A stretch of 64,000 nucleotides of DNA, taken from positions 52,792-116,791 of the forward strand of contig NZ_JACEFJ010000014.1 of NCBI RefSeq assembly GCF_015354735.1, in the 5' to 3' direction. The translations under genes and the position numbers were made by a program. The notes under the pieces are model-generated. The model was not told where the DNA came from. It did not search any database and worked only from the letters and a program-made list of their open reading frames with translations. The stretch comes from Pararhodonellum marinum. GTDB lineage: Bacteria; Bacteroidota; Bacteroidia; Cytophagales; Cyclobacteriaceae. Each line of letters opens with the position of its first letter. Position 1 is the first letter of the stretch. Below, one piece after another: positions 9,939-19,868 of this stretch.

Positions 9939-11021
9939 TTATGCTTGGTAGACCGCTGCATTGATGTTCATACCTGCCCCTACTGAAGCAAATACGATCA
10001 GATCCCCAGGATTGATTTCATGAGGTTTGAGGTCTCCTTTTAGAATCAGATCCAGCAAAGTAGGAATTGTGGCTACAGAGGAATTGCCCAACCATGAAAT
10101 GGTCATAGGCATGATGTCTCTTGGAACATCTTCCAAACCATAGAGGTGAAACAATCTTTTGATAATTTCGTCATCCATTTTCCCATTGGCTTGGTGGATC
10201 AAGACCTTTTTTACAGCGGAAATTGGAACATTGGCTTTTTCCAGACAGGCTTTTATGGATGAGGGGACGGTTTCAAGAGCATACTGGTAAAGCCTCCGGC
10301 CATTCATTTTAAGGTAAAGGTTATCTTTCAACATACCATTTGATTTATAGGATTTCCCCATAAAGAGCATTTGTGAATACAAAATGGTATCGGACCTTGT
10401 TTTGTGAGAAAGAATGCCAATTGGTTTTTCACTTGCTTTGCCCTCTAAAAGGGTTGCGCCGGCTCCGTCGGCATACAACATACCGTCTCGATCATGTGGA
10501 TCAAATATCCTGGAAAGGGTTTCGGTTCCGATCACCAAAACTTTTTTGGCATCCCCGGATCTGATATAATAATCGGCCTGAATGATTCCCTGTAGCCAAC
10601 CCGGACATCCAAAGGGTAAATCATAGGCCACTGTTTCGGGATTTTCTATGCCCAGTTTATGTTTGATTCGAGCTGCAAGGCTTGGTACGATGTCCAATTG
10701 TTTATTGTCATCTCTTACATCGCCAAAATTATGTGCTACAATGATGTAATCGAGGGTTTCAGGATCCGTTGAGGACGATTCCAAGGCTTCCCTTCCAGCA
10801 AAATACCCAATGTCGGAAGCTGTTAATTCCGGACCGACATACCTTCTTTCCTCAATGGTCGTAATAGCATGAAATTTTTCAATGATTTCTTGATTGTCCT
10901 TATTTATTCTTGAACCACCCTTATCGTAAAATTCATGCGAAAGGAAATCTTCGTTTTTAATTTTAAGCTCCGGAATATATCGGCCGGTTCCTGAGATGAT
11001 ACTATAAATAGGTACTTTCAT
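9939..11021 (-). CDS. FabH-like 3-oxoacyl-ACP synthase III family protein
   Basis: This is a thiolase-fold condensing enzyme of 360 residues with a complete Cys-His-Asn triad: Cys139 in FGCPGWLQG, His276 in IHQANG and Asn313 in WLGNSS. FabH enzymes start fatty acid synthesis by joining acyl-CoA to malonyl-ACP; longer, divergent members like this one often serve specialised lipid or secondary pathways. I chose the ATG at 11021 (MKVPIYS) over a TTG seven codons earlier. The CFA-type methyltransferase lies upstream on the same strand, 180 bases away, which suggests a shared role in lipid modification. It is probably not the housekeeping FabH. Confidence 0.85.
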   Translation of the reverse strand: MKVPIYSIISGTGRYIPELKIKNEDFLSHEFYDKGGSRINKDNQEIIEKFHAITTIEERRYVGPELTASDIGYFAGREALESSSTDPETLDYIIVAHNFGDVRDDNKQLDIVPSLAARIKHKLGIENPETVAYDLPFGCPGWLQGIIQADYYIRSGDAKKVLVIGTETLSRIFDPHDRDGMLYADGAGATLLEGKASEKPIGILSHKTRSDTILYSQMLFMGKSYKSNGMLKDNLYLKMNGRRLYQYALETVPSSIKACLEKANVPISAVKKVLIHQANGKMDDEIIKRLFHLYGLEDVPRDIMPMTISWLGNSSVATIPTLLDLILKGDLKPHEINPGDLIVFASVGAGMNINAAVYQA

Positions 11022-11203
11022 AAACTGGTTTATCTGGGTCAATAATATCGAATCAACGGGGTGATTATTTTCAAATCTGTATGAAAGGATGAATCTATTA
11101 GGATAAAGGTAAGTAAATGATGTTAATTTTTTAATATATTATAAATTTCTACTGATTTGATCAAAGGAATGAAATAGAATAGAAATAGGATTATCTAAGA
11201 AAG

Positions 11204-12124
11204 TTATTTCATTTCCTCACCGGTTTTTTCAAACACCAACCGGTAATGGTCCATGATTTCCCGTTCAAAACAGACCCTGTTGGGGCTGAGCTGAAAAATG
11301 TCAACCTGATGTTTAAAGGCCTTGTCTGTGAAGTATTTGGGAAGTAGCGATAGGTAGAGTCCGTATTTTCTCAGTCCAAACTTTCGGAATTTTTTCCGCC
11401 ATTGCCCTATGGTTTCTATGTAATCTAGCCTTCCTGAACTTTTTGATATCAACTTAAAGTAGGGCTTGGCATTGTTGATGACCATTTCGGGTCCATAAGG
11501 CAACCAAGAACCTGGAAACTCCTCCACCATAAGCGCCATGATATGAGCCGATGACCCTTTTGGAGCATCTAAGCTCATATCCTCAAAAGGAATCATGTTT
11601 TTGCTGAAAACCATGGTTTGCATGTAAAATCGTCCCCCTGTATGCAATAAGTCATTCAAATGTTTGAAAAAATCATGGTAAATCGCCTCCTGTTTGCCAG
11701 CCTGCCATTCTTCTATGGAGCAAAAATGTTCCATACCTCCGATACATACAATGGCATCAAACAAACCAAAATCCTCTGGCTTTACATAACGGCAATCCTT
11801 AATCCGTACATCTAATCCGTTCTTTTGACAAGCTTTGGCCTGTCCTTCTGATAAGGTAAGGCCAATGCAAATGGCGCCTCTCTCTTCCGTAACATATTTT
11901 GTGAAAGGACCCCATCCACACCCCATGTCTAAGACCTTGCTACCTGCTTTGATTCCCAAACTATCCGCAATGAACTTGTGCTTGGCCCTTTGGGCTTCTT
12001 CAAGTGACATGCTGAAATCACCGTCGTATTTTGCTCCACTGAAGTCTCCTGTTTCTCCAATGCTTAATCTAAATATTTTGTCAATCGTCGTGTAAGTGAA
12101 ATCAAGATCTTTTTTTACAGCCAT
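11204..12124 (-). CDS. SAM-dependent methyltransferase of the cyclopropane-fatty-acid-synthase type
   Basis: This is a class I methyltransferase of 306 residues. VLDMGCGWGPF at residues 64-74 is the SAM-binding motif I, with the extended GCGWG form typical of cyclopropane fatty acid and mycolic acid methyltransferases. IVCIGGMEHF is equivalent to the catalytic-loop region, and the YxxxxF-rich C-terminal half resembles the CFA lipid-binding part. The N-terminal domain of full CFA synthase is missing, as in the mycolic-acid type. It is followed on the same strand by the FabH-like gene. The substrate, fatty acyl chain or other lipid, is inferred. Confidence 0.8.
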   Translation of the reverse strand: MAVKKDLDFTYTTIDKIFRLSIGETGDFSGAKYDGDFSMSLEEAQRAKHKFIADSLGIKAGSKVLDMGCGWGPFTKYVTEERGAICIGLTLSEGQAKACQKNGLDVRIKDCRYVKPEDFGLFDAIVCIGGMEHFCSIEEWQAGKQEAIYHDFFKHLNDLLHTGGRFYMQTMVFSKNMIPFEDMSLDAPKGSSAHIMALMVEEFPGSWLPYGPEMVINNAKPYFKLISKSSGRLDYIETIGQWRKKFRKFGLRKYGLYLSLLPKYFTDKAFKHQVDIFQLSPNRVCFEREIMDHYRLVFEKTGEEMK

Positions 12125-12364
12125 AGGTTGTTGATTATTTTAAGTCTGCATTTAATTTACTATAAAATTTGGTCATTCAAAGTGTATATTGGATGGTTTT
12201 TTTATTTGGGCATCAGATCCAATCTTCAACCTCAACTATTCAGAAAGGGACTAAATTTTTCATTTATCCTTATCCTTGACCTTCTAGGAATTACTAAATC
12301 TGTATGTTGTTGAATTTGAACAGTAAATCACTTAACTTGAGAAGTAGACCAATTGTAACCCAAA

Positions 12365-13006
12365 ATGAAAACATACCTATCGATAGGCTTGATGCTCTTA
12401 TTCTCCACTGTGGTACTTGCCCAAAAAAAATCCGACAAAGATGGTTGGATATCACTGTTTGACGGAAAGTCCTTAGAAGGATGGACCATCAGTGAAAATC
12501 CAGAGTCCTTCTCCTTAGAGGATGGCGTTTTGAAAGTACAGGGAGATAGAGCCCACCTCTTTTATGTGGGTGAGGTAGAAAACCATGATTTTAAGAATTT
12601 TGAATTTAAGGCTGATGTAAAAACGATGGAAGGGGCCAATTCAGGAATTTTTTTCCATACTGAATTTCAGGATGATGGATGGCCGGAAAAAGGATATGAG
12701 GTACAGGTGAACCAAACCCACAGCGATTGGAGAAAAACCGGTAGTCTGTATTCTTTCAACGATGTGCGGGAGGTGCACGTCAAGGATGGAAAATGGTATA
12801 ACCAACACATCATCGTGCAGGGGGACCATGTAACCGTAAAAATCAACGGCAAGACAGTCATGGAATACAAAGAATCTGAGGATACCAACCGTACTGGTGA
12901 CCTGGGCAGCAAAAAACTCGATCGCGGTACTTTCGCCCTTCAGGCCCATGACCCAGAAAGCATTGTCTATTTCAAAAACATCATGGTAAAACCGCTTCCG
13001 GACTAA
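12365..13006 (+). CDS. Secreted DUF1080 (3-keto-disaccharide hydrolase) domain protein
   Basis: This is a 213-residue exported protein. Residues 1-19 form a signal peptide (a Lys, then LMLLFSTVVLAQ). The mature part is one DUF1080 beta-sandwich with the hallmark start DGWISLFDGKSLEGW and a core containing NSGIFFH and GYEVQVNQTH. Characterised DUF1080 proteins cleave 3-keto-glycosides after an oxidoreductase has oxidised the sugar. The following gene, a PVC-type haem lipoprotein, belongs to families commonly found beside DUF1080 genes, so the two may act in periplasmic glycoside breakdown. The gap between them is 141 bases. Confidence 0.87.
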   Translation: MKTYLSIGLMLLFSTVVLAQKKSDKDGWISLFDGKSLEGWTISENPESFSLEDGVLKVQGDRAHLFYVGEVENHDFKNFEFKADVKTMEGANSGIFFHTEFQDDGWPEKGYEVQVNQTHSDWRKTGSLYSFNDVREVHVKDGKWYNQHIIVQGDHVTVKINGKTVMEYKESEDTNRTGDLGSKKLDRGTFALQAHDPESIVYFKNIMVKPLPD

Positions 13007-13147
13007 ATGGACATTTTCCTTTTTGTTCACTTACAATTTGATTCCCCGGATTCTACCCGAAAGTAAAGGATACAGTTTGTTGGACCTTAACATATATTTA
13101 TCCAATTGTATATTCTAAATAAGCATTAAGTAAGAATAAAACCTTCT

Positions 13148-16100
13148 ATGACCTCTAATTTGAATCGCTTTTCCACGGTGCTTATGTGCTGTGTTTTGGT
13201 TACATTCCTTGCTTGTGAAACCAAAAACAATGCTCAAATTTCTTCATATGATAAATTGACCGAAGAAGAAAAACGTTTGCCAGAAAACGCTTTACTAGGA
13301 TTAAAAGTGGCTGAAGGTCTTGAGGCTACGCTTTTCGCATCAGAACCTGCCCTCACCAACCCAACCAATATTGACATCGACCATAAGGGTAGGATATGGG
13401 TACTTGAAGCCTATAATTACCGACCTGCCATCACTGGAAACGACATTGAAGAGGCAGGGGATAGAATCCTGATTTTGGAAGATACCAATGGAGATGGTGT
13501 TCAGGATAAGCAAACTGTTTTTTATCAGGGTCCTGAAATCAATGCTCCTTTGGGGATTTGGGTGATGGGCAACCAAGCCATTGTTTCTCAAAGTCCTTAT
13601 GTCTGGCTTTTTAAGGATACCAATGGAGACGATAAGGCTGACCAAAAAGAGATTATTTTCCAAGGTATTTCAGGCGAACAGCATGACCATGGCATGCATG
13701 CTTTTGTTTTTGGCCCAGATGGCAAATTTTACTTCAATTTTGGAAATTCAGGGGCACAACTCAAAGATAAAAACAATAATATCATCAAAGACATCCATGG
13801 AGTTGAGATTTCAACGGCTAATTTTAAGCAAGGTCTGGTCTTTAGGTGCGATCCGGATTTTACCAACATCGAGGTTTTGGGTCAAAATTTCAGAAACAAC
13901 TACGAAGTAGCGGTAGATTCTTATGGAACACTTTGGCAATCCGACAATGACGATGATGGCAACCAAGGGGTGCGGATCAATTTTGTGATGGAGTATGGCA
14001 ACTATGGGTACAAAGACGAAATGACCAATGCGAGTTGGACCGCCAACCGCACCAACAAAGAAAAAGAAATTCCCCTTCAGCACTGGCACCTCAATGATCC
14101 GGGTGTCGTGCCAAACCTTTTGCAAACAGGTGCAGGTTCCCCAACGGGTATTTTGGTTTATGAAGGCCGTTTGTTGCCAGAGATCTATTGGGATCAGATG
14201 ATCCATGCAGATGCAGGTCCCAACATCATCAGAGCCTATCCTGTGGAAAAGGATGGCGCAGGTTATACCGCCACGATAGTGGATATCCTGGAGGGTGACA
14301 ATGATCAGTGGTTCCGACCTTCAGATGTTTGTGTAGCGCCTGATGGGTCACTGTTTGTGGCAGATTGGTATGACCCTGGGGTTGGAGGTCACCAAGCGGG
14401 AGATTTGGACAGAGGCAGGATTTTTAGGATTGCACCTCCCAATACCCCTTATAAAGTACCCGAATATGATGTCAATCAAATTGAAGGTGCTTTGCAGGCT
14501 TTACAAAACCCAAACCTTTCCTGGCGCTACCAAGCTTGGCAGAGTCTCCAAAAAATGGGGTCCCAAGCCGAGGCAGGTCTTTCAGCGATGTTTGAATCAC
14601 ATGAAAATCCAAGGATGAGGGCGAGGGCTTTTTGGGTATTGGTAAAAATGGAGGGTAAAGGAGAGCAGTATGTTGATAAAGCGATCAAAGACGTCAATCC
14701 AGACATTCAGATCGCTGGGTTAAGGGCAGCGAGACAATTGAAATTAGATTTGATACCCTTACTTCATACTCTTGTCGAGAGTAAAGATCCTCAAGTAAGG
14801 AGGGAGTGTGCCATAGCACTTAGGCTGAATAAAGCCCAGGAAGCCCCCCAATTATGGGCTAAATTGGCAGCTCAACATGACGGTGACGATCGATGGTATC
14901 TTGAAGCTTTGGGAATAGGGGCGGAGCAACAATGGGATGCTTTTTTTGCGGCTTGGACCAAGGAAGTGGGCTCAGTTGATTTGAGCCAAAAGTCACATCA
15001 GGACATCGTGTGGAGGGCAAGGACAGGCAAATCGATCCCTTATTTGGCTAACTTGGCCGCTTCCAACCAAGATTCTTTACCAAATAGGTTGCGTTATTTC
15101 CGAGCATTTGATTTCAACCCAGATGCAGAAAGCAAATCCAAAGCCCTGATCCAAATGCTGGATAGTGAAACTGAGGAAGAAAAGGAAATCAAAAAATTGG
15201 TAATCAATCACTTGGACCCCAAATTTGTCAGGGGTTCTCCCATAGCCATGGCTGCCCTTAAGGAGGTATTGGATGACATGGAAGGCACCTATGAATTTGC
15301 CGAGATGGTCCGTAAATATGAAATGAAAGAGGAAAATCCAAGGCTGTTGCAACTGGCGTTGGATCAATTTGATCAATCTACTGGTAGATTGGCTGCAGAC
15401 GTCCTTTTAAAACAAGATGGAGCCCAGTTGATCAAGGAAGTCTTGCAAAGGGGAGAAGAAAAGCAGGTATTTGACATGATGACCGCTCTCAGAGGAATTG
15501 GCTCTAAACAAGCACTGGACATGTTGGAATCCATGGTATTTGATGAAGGGCAGTCCATGAATGTAAGAAGGGCAGCCACACAGGCCTTGGGGGGTAGCTA
15601 CTCCGGGGAGGACAGGGTGCTGGCGCTATTGAAAGAGGATGCCCTTCCCGAAAACCTCAAAGCTTCAGCCGTGGATGGCGTAAGCTGGGCATGGAGGAAA
15701 AGCGTAAGGACAGAGGCGGCTGCTTATTTGCCTGGAACTGAAGGTGAAAGTGATCTCCCTCCTTTGCAAGACTTGTTGGCCATGTCAGGAGAGGTGGCCA
15801 ATGGTGCCCTTGTATTCCAAAGTAATTGCGCCATATGTCATCAGGTAAATGAAGTAGGAAATGATTTTGGTCCCAAGCTGACCGAAATCGGCAGTAAACT
15901 GTCAAAAGAAGCCCAATACATTGCCATCATCCATCCAGATGCCGGAATCAGCTTTGGCTACGAAGGCCACATCATCAAAACCAAAGACGGGAGCACCTAC
16001 GGCGGGGTGATTGCCAGCCGTACCGAAACCGATTTGGAATTGAAAATGCCGGGGGGTGCGGTCACCAGGCTGAAGACCAGTGACATTGCCTCAATAGAAC

Positions 16101-16204
16101 AGATGGACAACTCCATGATGCCCTCAGGTATGGAAAAAACCATGAGCACCCAGGAATTGGTCGATTTGGTGGAATACCTGATGAGTCTGAAAAAAAGTGC
16201 TTGA
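13148..16204 (+). CDS. PVC-type haem-binding CxxCH lipoprotein with propeller dehydrogenase-like and HEAT-repeat regions
   Basis: This is a large envelope protein of 1018 residues. A lipobox (FLAC, Cys23) follows a short hydrophobic leader. Residues about 50-440 form a beta-propeller of the membrane-bound-dehydrogenase type with calcium-like DTNGDG/DTNGDD loops. The middle (about 460-850) is made of alpha-helical HEAT-like repeats, and the C-terminal domain is a cytochrome c with CAICH at 894-898 followed by a putative haem-domain module. Such proteins are abundant in Bacteroidota and Planctomycetota and probably oxidise sugars in the periplasm. The pairing with DUF1080 supports this, but the substrate is unproven. 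Confidence 0.88.
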   Translation: MTSNLNRFSTVLMCCVLVTFLACETKNNAQISSYDKLTEEEKRLPENALLGLKVAEGLEATLFASEPALTNPTNIDIDHKGRIWVLEAYNYRPAITGNDIEEAGDRILILEDTNGDGVQDKQTVFYQGPEINAPLGIWVMGNQAIVSQSPYVWLFKDTNGDDKADQKEIIFQGISGEQHDHGMHAFVFGPDGKFYFNFGNSGAQLKDKNNNIIKDIHGVEISTANFKQGLVFRCDPDFTNIEVLGQNFRNNYEVAVDSYGTLWQSDNDDDGNQGVRINFVMEYGNYGYKDEMTNASWTANRTNKEKEIPLQHWHLNDPGVVPNLLQTGAGSPTGILVYEGRLLPEIYWDQMIHADAGPNIIRAYPVEKDGAGYTATIVDILEGDNDQWFRPSDVCVAPDGSLFVADWYDPGVGGHQAGDLDRGRIFRIAPPNTPYKVPEYDVNQIEGALQALQNPNLSWRYQAWQSLQKMGSQAEAGLSAMFESHENPRMRARAFWVLVKMEGKGEQYVDKAIKDVNPDIQIAGLRAARQLKLDLIPLLHTLVESKDPQVRRECAIALRLNKAQEAPQLWAKLAAQHDGDDRWYLEALGIGAEQQWDAFFAAWTKEVGSVDLSQKSHQDIVWRARTGKSIPYLANLAASNQDSLPNRLRYFRAFDFNPDAESKSKALIQMLDSETEEEKEIKKLVINHLDPKFVRGSPIAMAALKEVLDDMEGTYEFAEMVRKYEMKEENPRLLQLALDQFDQSTGRLAADVLLKQDGAQLIKEVLQRGEEKQVFDMMTALRGIGSKQALDMLESMVFDEGQSMNVRRAATQALGGSYSGEDRVLALLKEDALPENLKASAVDGVSWAWRKSVRTEAAAYLPGTEGESDLPPLQDLLAMSGEVANGALVFQSNCAICHQVNEVGNDFGPKLTEIGSKLSKEAQYIAIIHPDAGISFGYEGHIIKTKDGSTYGGVIASRTETDLELKMPGGAVTRLKTSDIASIEQMDNSMMPSGMEKTMSTQELVDLVEYLMSLKKSA

Positions 16205-16328
16205 TACCAAAAGTTCAAATGATTGCTTTGTCAATCTTGCGTTACTTTAAAACCATTTTGTAGGAATTTATTGGACCATCTTTTCATACCAAAAGCTTTA
16301 GCCTTACCTTTATTGGAAATCTTCTTCC

Positions 16329-17462
16329 ATGACCTTTTCTTCTTTAGGATTATCTCCTTCCATATTGGAGGCGATTCAAAAAGCCCAGTACGAAAGTCCA
16401 TATCCCATTCAGTTGGCTGCCATTCCGCCCATTCTTCAACGTAAAGATGTATTGGGCATAGCACCCACGGGTTCAGGAAAAACAGCAGCTTATGTACTGC
16501 CGATACTTCAGCAGCTCCAATCAAAGCCTACCAACCAAAGTCGTGAAATCACTGTTTTGGTTTTGGTACCTACACGGGAACTTGCAGCCCAGGTAGAAGA
16601 AACGGTCAAAATGTTTTCCCAACACCTGCCCCGAAAAGTGAAATGTGCAGCGGTTTTTGGAGGGGTTTCCATCAATCCCCAAATGATTCACCTGCACGGC
16701 ACTGACTTATTGGTAGCTACTCCAGGTCGATTGCTGGATCTTGTTTCCAAAAATGCCATCCAATTGGATAAACTAAAGATTCTAGTGTTGGATGAAGCAG
16801 ACAAAGTCCTCAACCTGGGATTCAAACTAGAGGTAGATGAGATCCTTTCCAGACTTCCCAAAAAGCGACAAAACATCCTTTTTTCAGCTACCATGGAAGC
16901 TGAGGTTGAGGATTTGATAGCGCAAACGTTACATCAACCTATCAAAATTGAAGTCAACCAGGATCCTATAGCTCCAGAACTTATCGCCCAGACGGCCTAT
17001 CTGGTGGCCAAAGAAAAAAAAGGACCTTTGCTGAGGCATTTGATTGAAAAAGGGGATTGGCAACAGGTATTGGTTTTTACTTCATCTATTCGGGCTGCCG
17101 ATAATTTGGCAACTAAGCTCAACAAAAACGGCATTCAGGCTACCGCATTTCATGGGGACAAAAGTCAGGGGGCCAGAACAGATGCATTGACCAAATTCAA
17201 GGCCGGCCATATAAGGGTCTTGGTAGCCACTGATCTTGCTGCCAGAGGAATTGACATCAAATTTCTTCCCCATGTGGTCAATTTTGAATTACCCAGATCT
17301 CCCAAGGACTATGTCCATAGAATCGGAAGGACCGGAAGAGCAGGGTCGGAAGGGGAGGCCGTCTCTTTGATCACTCCCGAAGATCAACACCATTTCAAAG
17401 TAATCCAGAAAAAAATGGGCCGATGGGTGGAGATGGTAGATGCCCAGAATCTTGGTTTTTAG
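16329..17462 (+). CDS. DEAD-box ATP-dependent RNA helicase, RhlE type
   Basis: This is a compact helicase of 377 residues that unwinds short RNA duplexes. Motif Q (YPIQLAAIP) precedes motif I APTGSGKT (45-52); then PTRELAAQ, TPGR, LDEADK, SAT, and in the second RecA domain ARGID and HRIGRTGRAG are all present. The C-terminal tail is very short, so it lacks an extra RNA-binding domain, unlike the second helicase at 23520. The ATG lies 124 bases after the haem lipoprotein gene, and the gene is probably transcribed alone. A role in cold adaptation or ribosome assembly is usual for the family and is inference here. Confidence 0.93.
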   Translation: MTFSSLGLSPSILEAIQKAQYESPYPIQLAAIPPILQRKDVLGIAPTGSGKTAAYVLPILQQLQSKPTNQSREITVLVLVPTRELAAQVEETVKMFSQHLPRKVKCAAVFGGVSINPQMIHLHGTDLLVATPGRLLDLVSKNAIQLDKLKILVLDEADKVLNLGFKLEVDEILSRLPKKRQNILFSATMEAEVEDLIAQTLHQPIKIEVNQDPIAPELIAQTAYLVAKEKKGPLLRHLIEKGDWQQVLVFTSSIRAADNLATKLNKNGIQATAFHGDKSQGARTDALTKFKAGHIRVLVATDLAARGIDIKFLPHVVNFELPRSPKDYVHRIGRTGRAGSEGEAVSLITPEDQHHFKVIQKKMGRWVEMVDAQNLGF

Positions 17463-17606
17463 TTGGTTGGAATCGCACTTTAAGGGATGATTAGACCTTT
17501 GGATCAAAATTCACATTTTCATGGTCAATCTGAGCTAAGTTTGTCAACCTGTGGTAAAAGCTTGTCAAATTATCTTCGAAACTTAGAAAATAACCTCCCT
17601 TTTTAC

Positions 17607-17753
17607 CGTCACTCTGAGTGGTGCGAATCCTGGCCGCCAAAGGAGTCTTCATATTTTCGGAGAGATGCCTGCCCAGCCTTTAGGCGGGCCTGCCCAGCCT
17701 TTAGGCGGGCCTGACCGAAAATACAGGCGGACTTCGACAGGCTCAGCATGACG
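17607..17753. repeat. Imperfect palindromic intergenic repeat with internal 21-base tandem duplication
   Basis: The ends are inverted: CGTCACTCTGAG at 17607-17618 faces CTCAGCATGACG at 17742-17753, and TATTTTCGG at 17652-17660 faces CCGAAAATA at 17714-17722. The loop holds two head-to-tail copies of a 21-base GC-rich unit at 17668-17688 and 17689-17709. The DNA can fold into a long hairpin. The outer sequence resembles dispersed intergenic hairpin repeats of Bacteroidota. There is no open frame. The 435-base gap 17463-17897 contains nothing else I can name. Confidence 0.75.
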
Positions 17754-17897
17754 TTTACGAAAGACCTGTTCAAAAATAAAAGGCGACTAATTTTTTTCGA
17801 AAATGAGATATTTCAAAGGCATTTTACCTTCACCGTAAGAGGAGTTCTGTTCTACTACTTACAATTTTTACAACTTGACATAAATCACCAATGCACA

Positions 17898-18965
17898 TCA
17901 CTTCAGAGCAGCTTGATGAATGACTTCATGAATAAATTTAAGTTTTCCTTTTACAGTGGCATTGATCACAAAGGGATACAGGTCCTTGGCACCCATGCTA
18001 CGGTTCAGGCTGTTCATCATGATGGATAGCGGTAGCCATTCCTCAAATATTTTTTCAAAATCCGCACAATCATAGGCATTATCTTCCATTTTGGTGGAAA
18101 GAACCTGATAATGGTTGTCATTTTTAGGCTGTATTGTAATCCCAAAAGCATAAGCAGTTTCCAAAGTATCCACGATATGGAGGTAATGGGCCCAAGTTTC
18201 GGCCCAGCTTTCCCAGGGATGCATGGTGGCATAGGCACTGATGTAATTTTCCTGCCAGTTTTCAGGTGCACCATTTTGATAATGTTTCTGAAGGGCATCT
18301 TGATAACTGGTACTTTCATCTCCATACAGCTCTCTAAAAGTTTCCAGATGTGCTGAGTCTGCAATCAGTCTATCCCAATAATAATGGCCGATTTCATGCC
18401 TGAAATGTCCCAAGACTGTTCTATAGACCTCATCCATGCTGTTCCTTGCCATTTCCCTTTCCACATCATCCGCTTCGGCAATGTTCATGGTGATCAGGCC
18501 GTCTGCATGTCCTGTAAGCACCCTTTGCCCGGGAGGCATCCCTGAATCTGATTTGAAATTAAACGCCAAGCCGATCTCAGGATCGGTTACTTTGCTGATA
18601 ACCGGTAATTTCCATCGCAACAGGGCATAAATCAGCCAATGTTTGGCTGTTTCTATGACCCTCCAACGTTCCAGATACTCAGGTTGCGACAAATCAGGTA
18701 TGGTTCTGTTGAGAGAGCAAGCCATACAAAAAATAGCCGGGTCATCGTCAGGAATCACCCAATTACACACATGGTATTGGCTATTGGAACAGAAGTGATA
18801 GGCTTTGCCATCGGCTGCGGATATCAAGCGCCCATCAGGCTGAGGTTGAAGGGAAACCATTTTAAGTTTCAAACCGTCAAATCCCAACTGGTTTTGGCAA
18901 TTCAGGCAAAGGGTATTGTCAAAATAAACAGGTTGACTGCAATGGTCACAGGTAAAAAGCTGCAT
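17898..18965 (-). CDS. Putative zinc-binding metallopeptidase (Peptidase_Mx family)
   Basis: This is a 355-residue cytoplasmic protein. Four N-terminal CxxC-type pairs (Cys6/9, Cys20/23, and Cys77/80/83 region) form zinc-ribbon-like knuckles, and HEIGH at residues 190-194 is the HExxH zinc site of a gluzincin-like peptidase, followed by YYWD. This arrangement defines Peptidase_Mx. The C-terminal part contains the conserved ESWAETWAHYLHI stretch, which probably supplies the third zinc ligand. No signal peptide is present. Natural substrates are unknown. The gene is monocistronic and ends next to the repeat. Confidence 0.88.
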   Translation of the reverse strand: MQLFTCDHCSQPVYFDNTLCLNCQNQLGFDGLKLKMVSLQPQPDGRLISAADGKAYHFCSNSQYHVCNWVIPDDDPAIFCMACSLNRTIPDLSQPEYLERWRVIETAKHWLIYALLRWKLPVISKVTDPEIGLAFNFKSDSGMPPGQRVLTGHADGLITMNIAEADDVEREMARNSMDEVYRTVLGHFRHEIGHYYWDRLIADSAHLETFRELYGDESTSYQDALQKHYQNGAPENWQENYISAYATMHPWESWAETWAHYLHIVDTLETAYAFGITIQPKNDNHYQVLSTKMEDNAYDCADFEKIFEEWLPLSIMMNSLNRSMGAKDLYPFVINATVKGKLKFIHEVIHQAALK

Positions 18966-19139
18966 GGTAGAAAAGGTTTTGTTTGAGGAGGAATAGCACT
19001 AAATTTACCACGAATTTTCCATTTTAATGCTGAAATTTTCAAGTGAATTGAATGTCTTTTTTTAATGAAAATGGTCTCTATTAAACCCAAAGAATGATAG
19101 GCTAAGGAATAGCGTGCTTAGAAAAATTTTGTATCCTTG

Positions 19140-19718
19140 CTAAATTTTTGTCGCCACTATTAGGCCGGTGGCCCAATTCATTTTGGCAATGACCAAATCT
19201 TTCCTAGCTTCCAAAGTATCGATCAATTGGTGGACTTTATCCTGATGTCCCTCAGGCCAGTTGCTTTGTGGAAGCAAGTCATCAATGATATAAAAGCCAC
19301 CCTTGTGTAACATGTCGAGTGTCTCATCCAGCATAAGAAATTTCCCATGCCAGGTATCCGCAAATATAAAATCGAACATATCCCCTTTGTTCCGTTTTAG
19401 CCATTGGCCACCATCCTCACAGACCGAAGTCAACCGAGTATCATTACCCAAGTGTTTTTGGGCGATATCTAGGAATTTCATGTCATGATCTACAGAGATC
19501 AATGAGGATTTCTGATCCATTCCAGCTAGGATCCAAGCGGTTGAGATCCCCGTACCCGTACCCAATTCCAAGAATCTGCTTCCTCGCTTGCTGGCTGCCA
19601 GGGTTTTTAAGAGAGATCCTGTTAGGGGTTCTGAGGCCATTGTAAACCCTGCAGAATCCGTATCTGCAAGGATGGAATGGAGTGCTTTTGGGAAATCTGA
19701 AGAGTTGGGATTGTTCAT
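19140..19718 (-). CDS. O-methyltransferase-like class I SAM methyltransferase
   Basis: This is a 192-residue protein of the O-methyltransferase family 3/CmcI-like group. FLELGTGTGISTAWI is motif I for SAM binding, VDHDMKF supplies the acidic residue after the second strand, and FDFIFADTWHGKF is motif IV. These enzymes methylate small catechol-like molecules or, in other cases, tRNA and proteins; the acceptor cannot be read here. The ATG at 19718 is the only sensible start. It stands alone, with 200 bases before the lmo0937-like gene, which is on the same strand. Confidence 0.8.
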   Translation of the reverse strand: MNNPNSSDFPKALHSILADTDSAGFTMASEPLTGSLLKTLAASKRGSRFLELGTGTGISTAWILAGMDQKSSLISVDHDMKFLDIAQKHLGNDTRLTSVCEDGGQWLKRNKGDMFDFIFADTWHGKFLMLDETLDMLHKGGFYIIDDLLPQSNWPEGHQDKVHQLIDTLEARKDLVIAKMNWATGLIVATKI

Positions 19719-19868
19719 AACAAGGAATTTAAACTGAAATTTAATGAAGGGTAAGTCGATTTGCCAGCTTAAAACAAATTTTGTATCCTTTACCTAGGTT
19801 TTGTTCAAACCCTAAGCTAGTCCCTAACATATAAACCCTTCCACCTTTACGGAAGTATCCAAACAAAA

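Noticed and set aside
17668..17709. Possible CRISPR or minisatellite from the 21-base repeats
   Set aside because: Only two copies exist, with no spacers between them and no cas genes nearby; they are the loop of a hairpin repeat.
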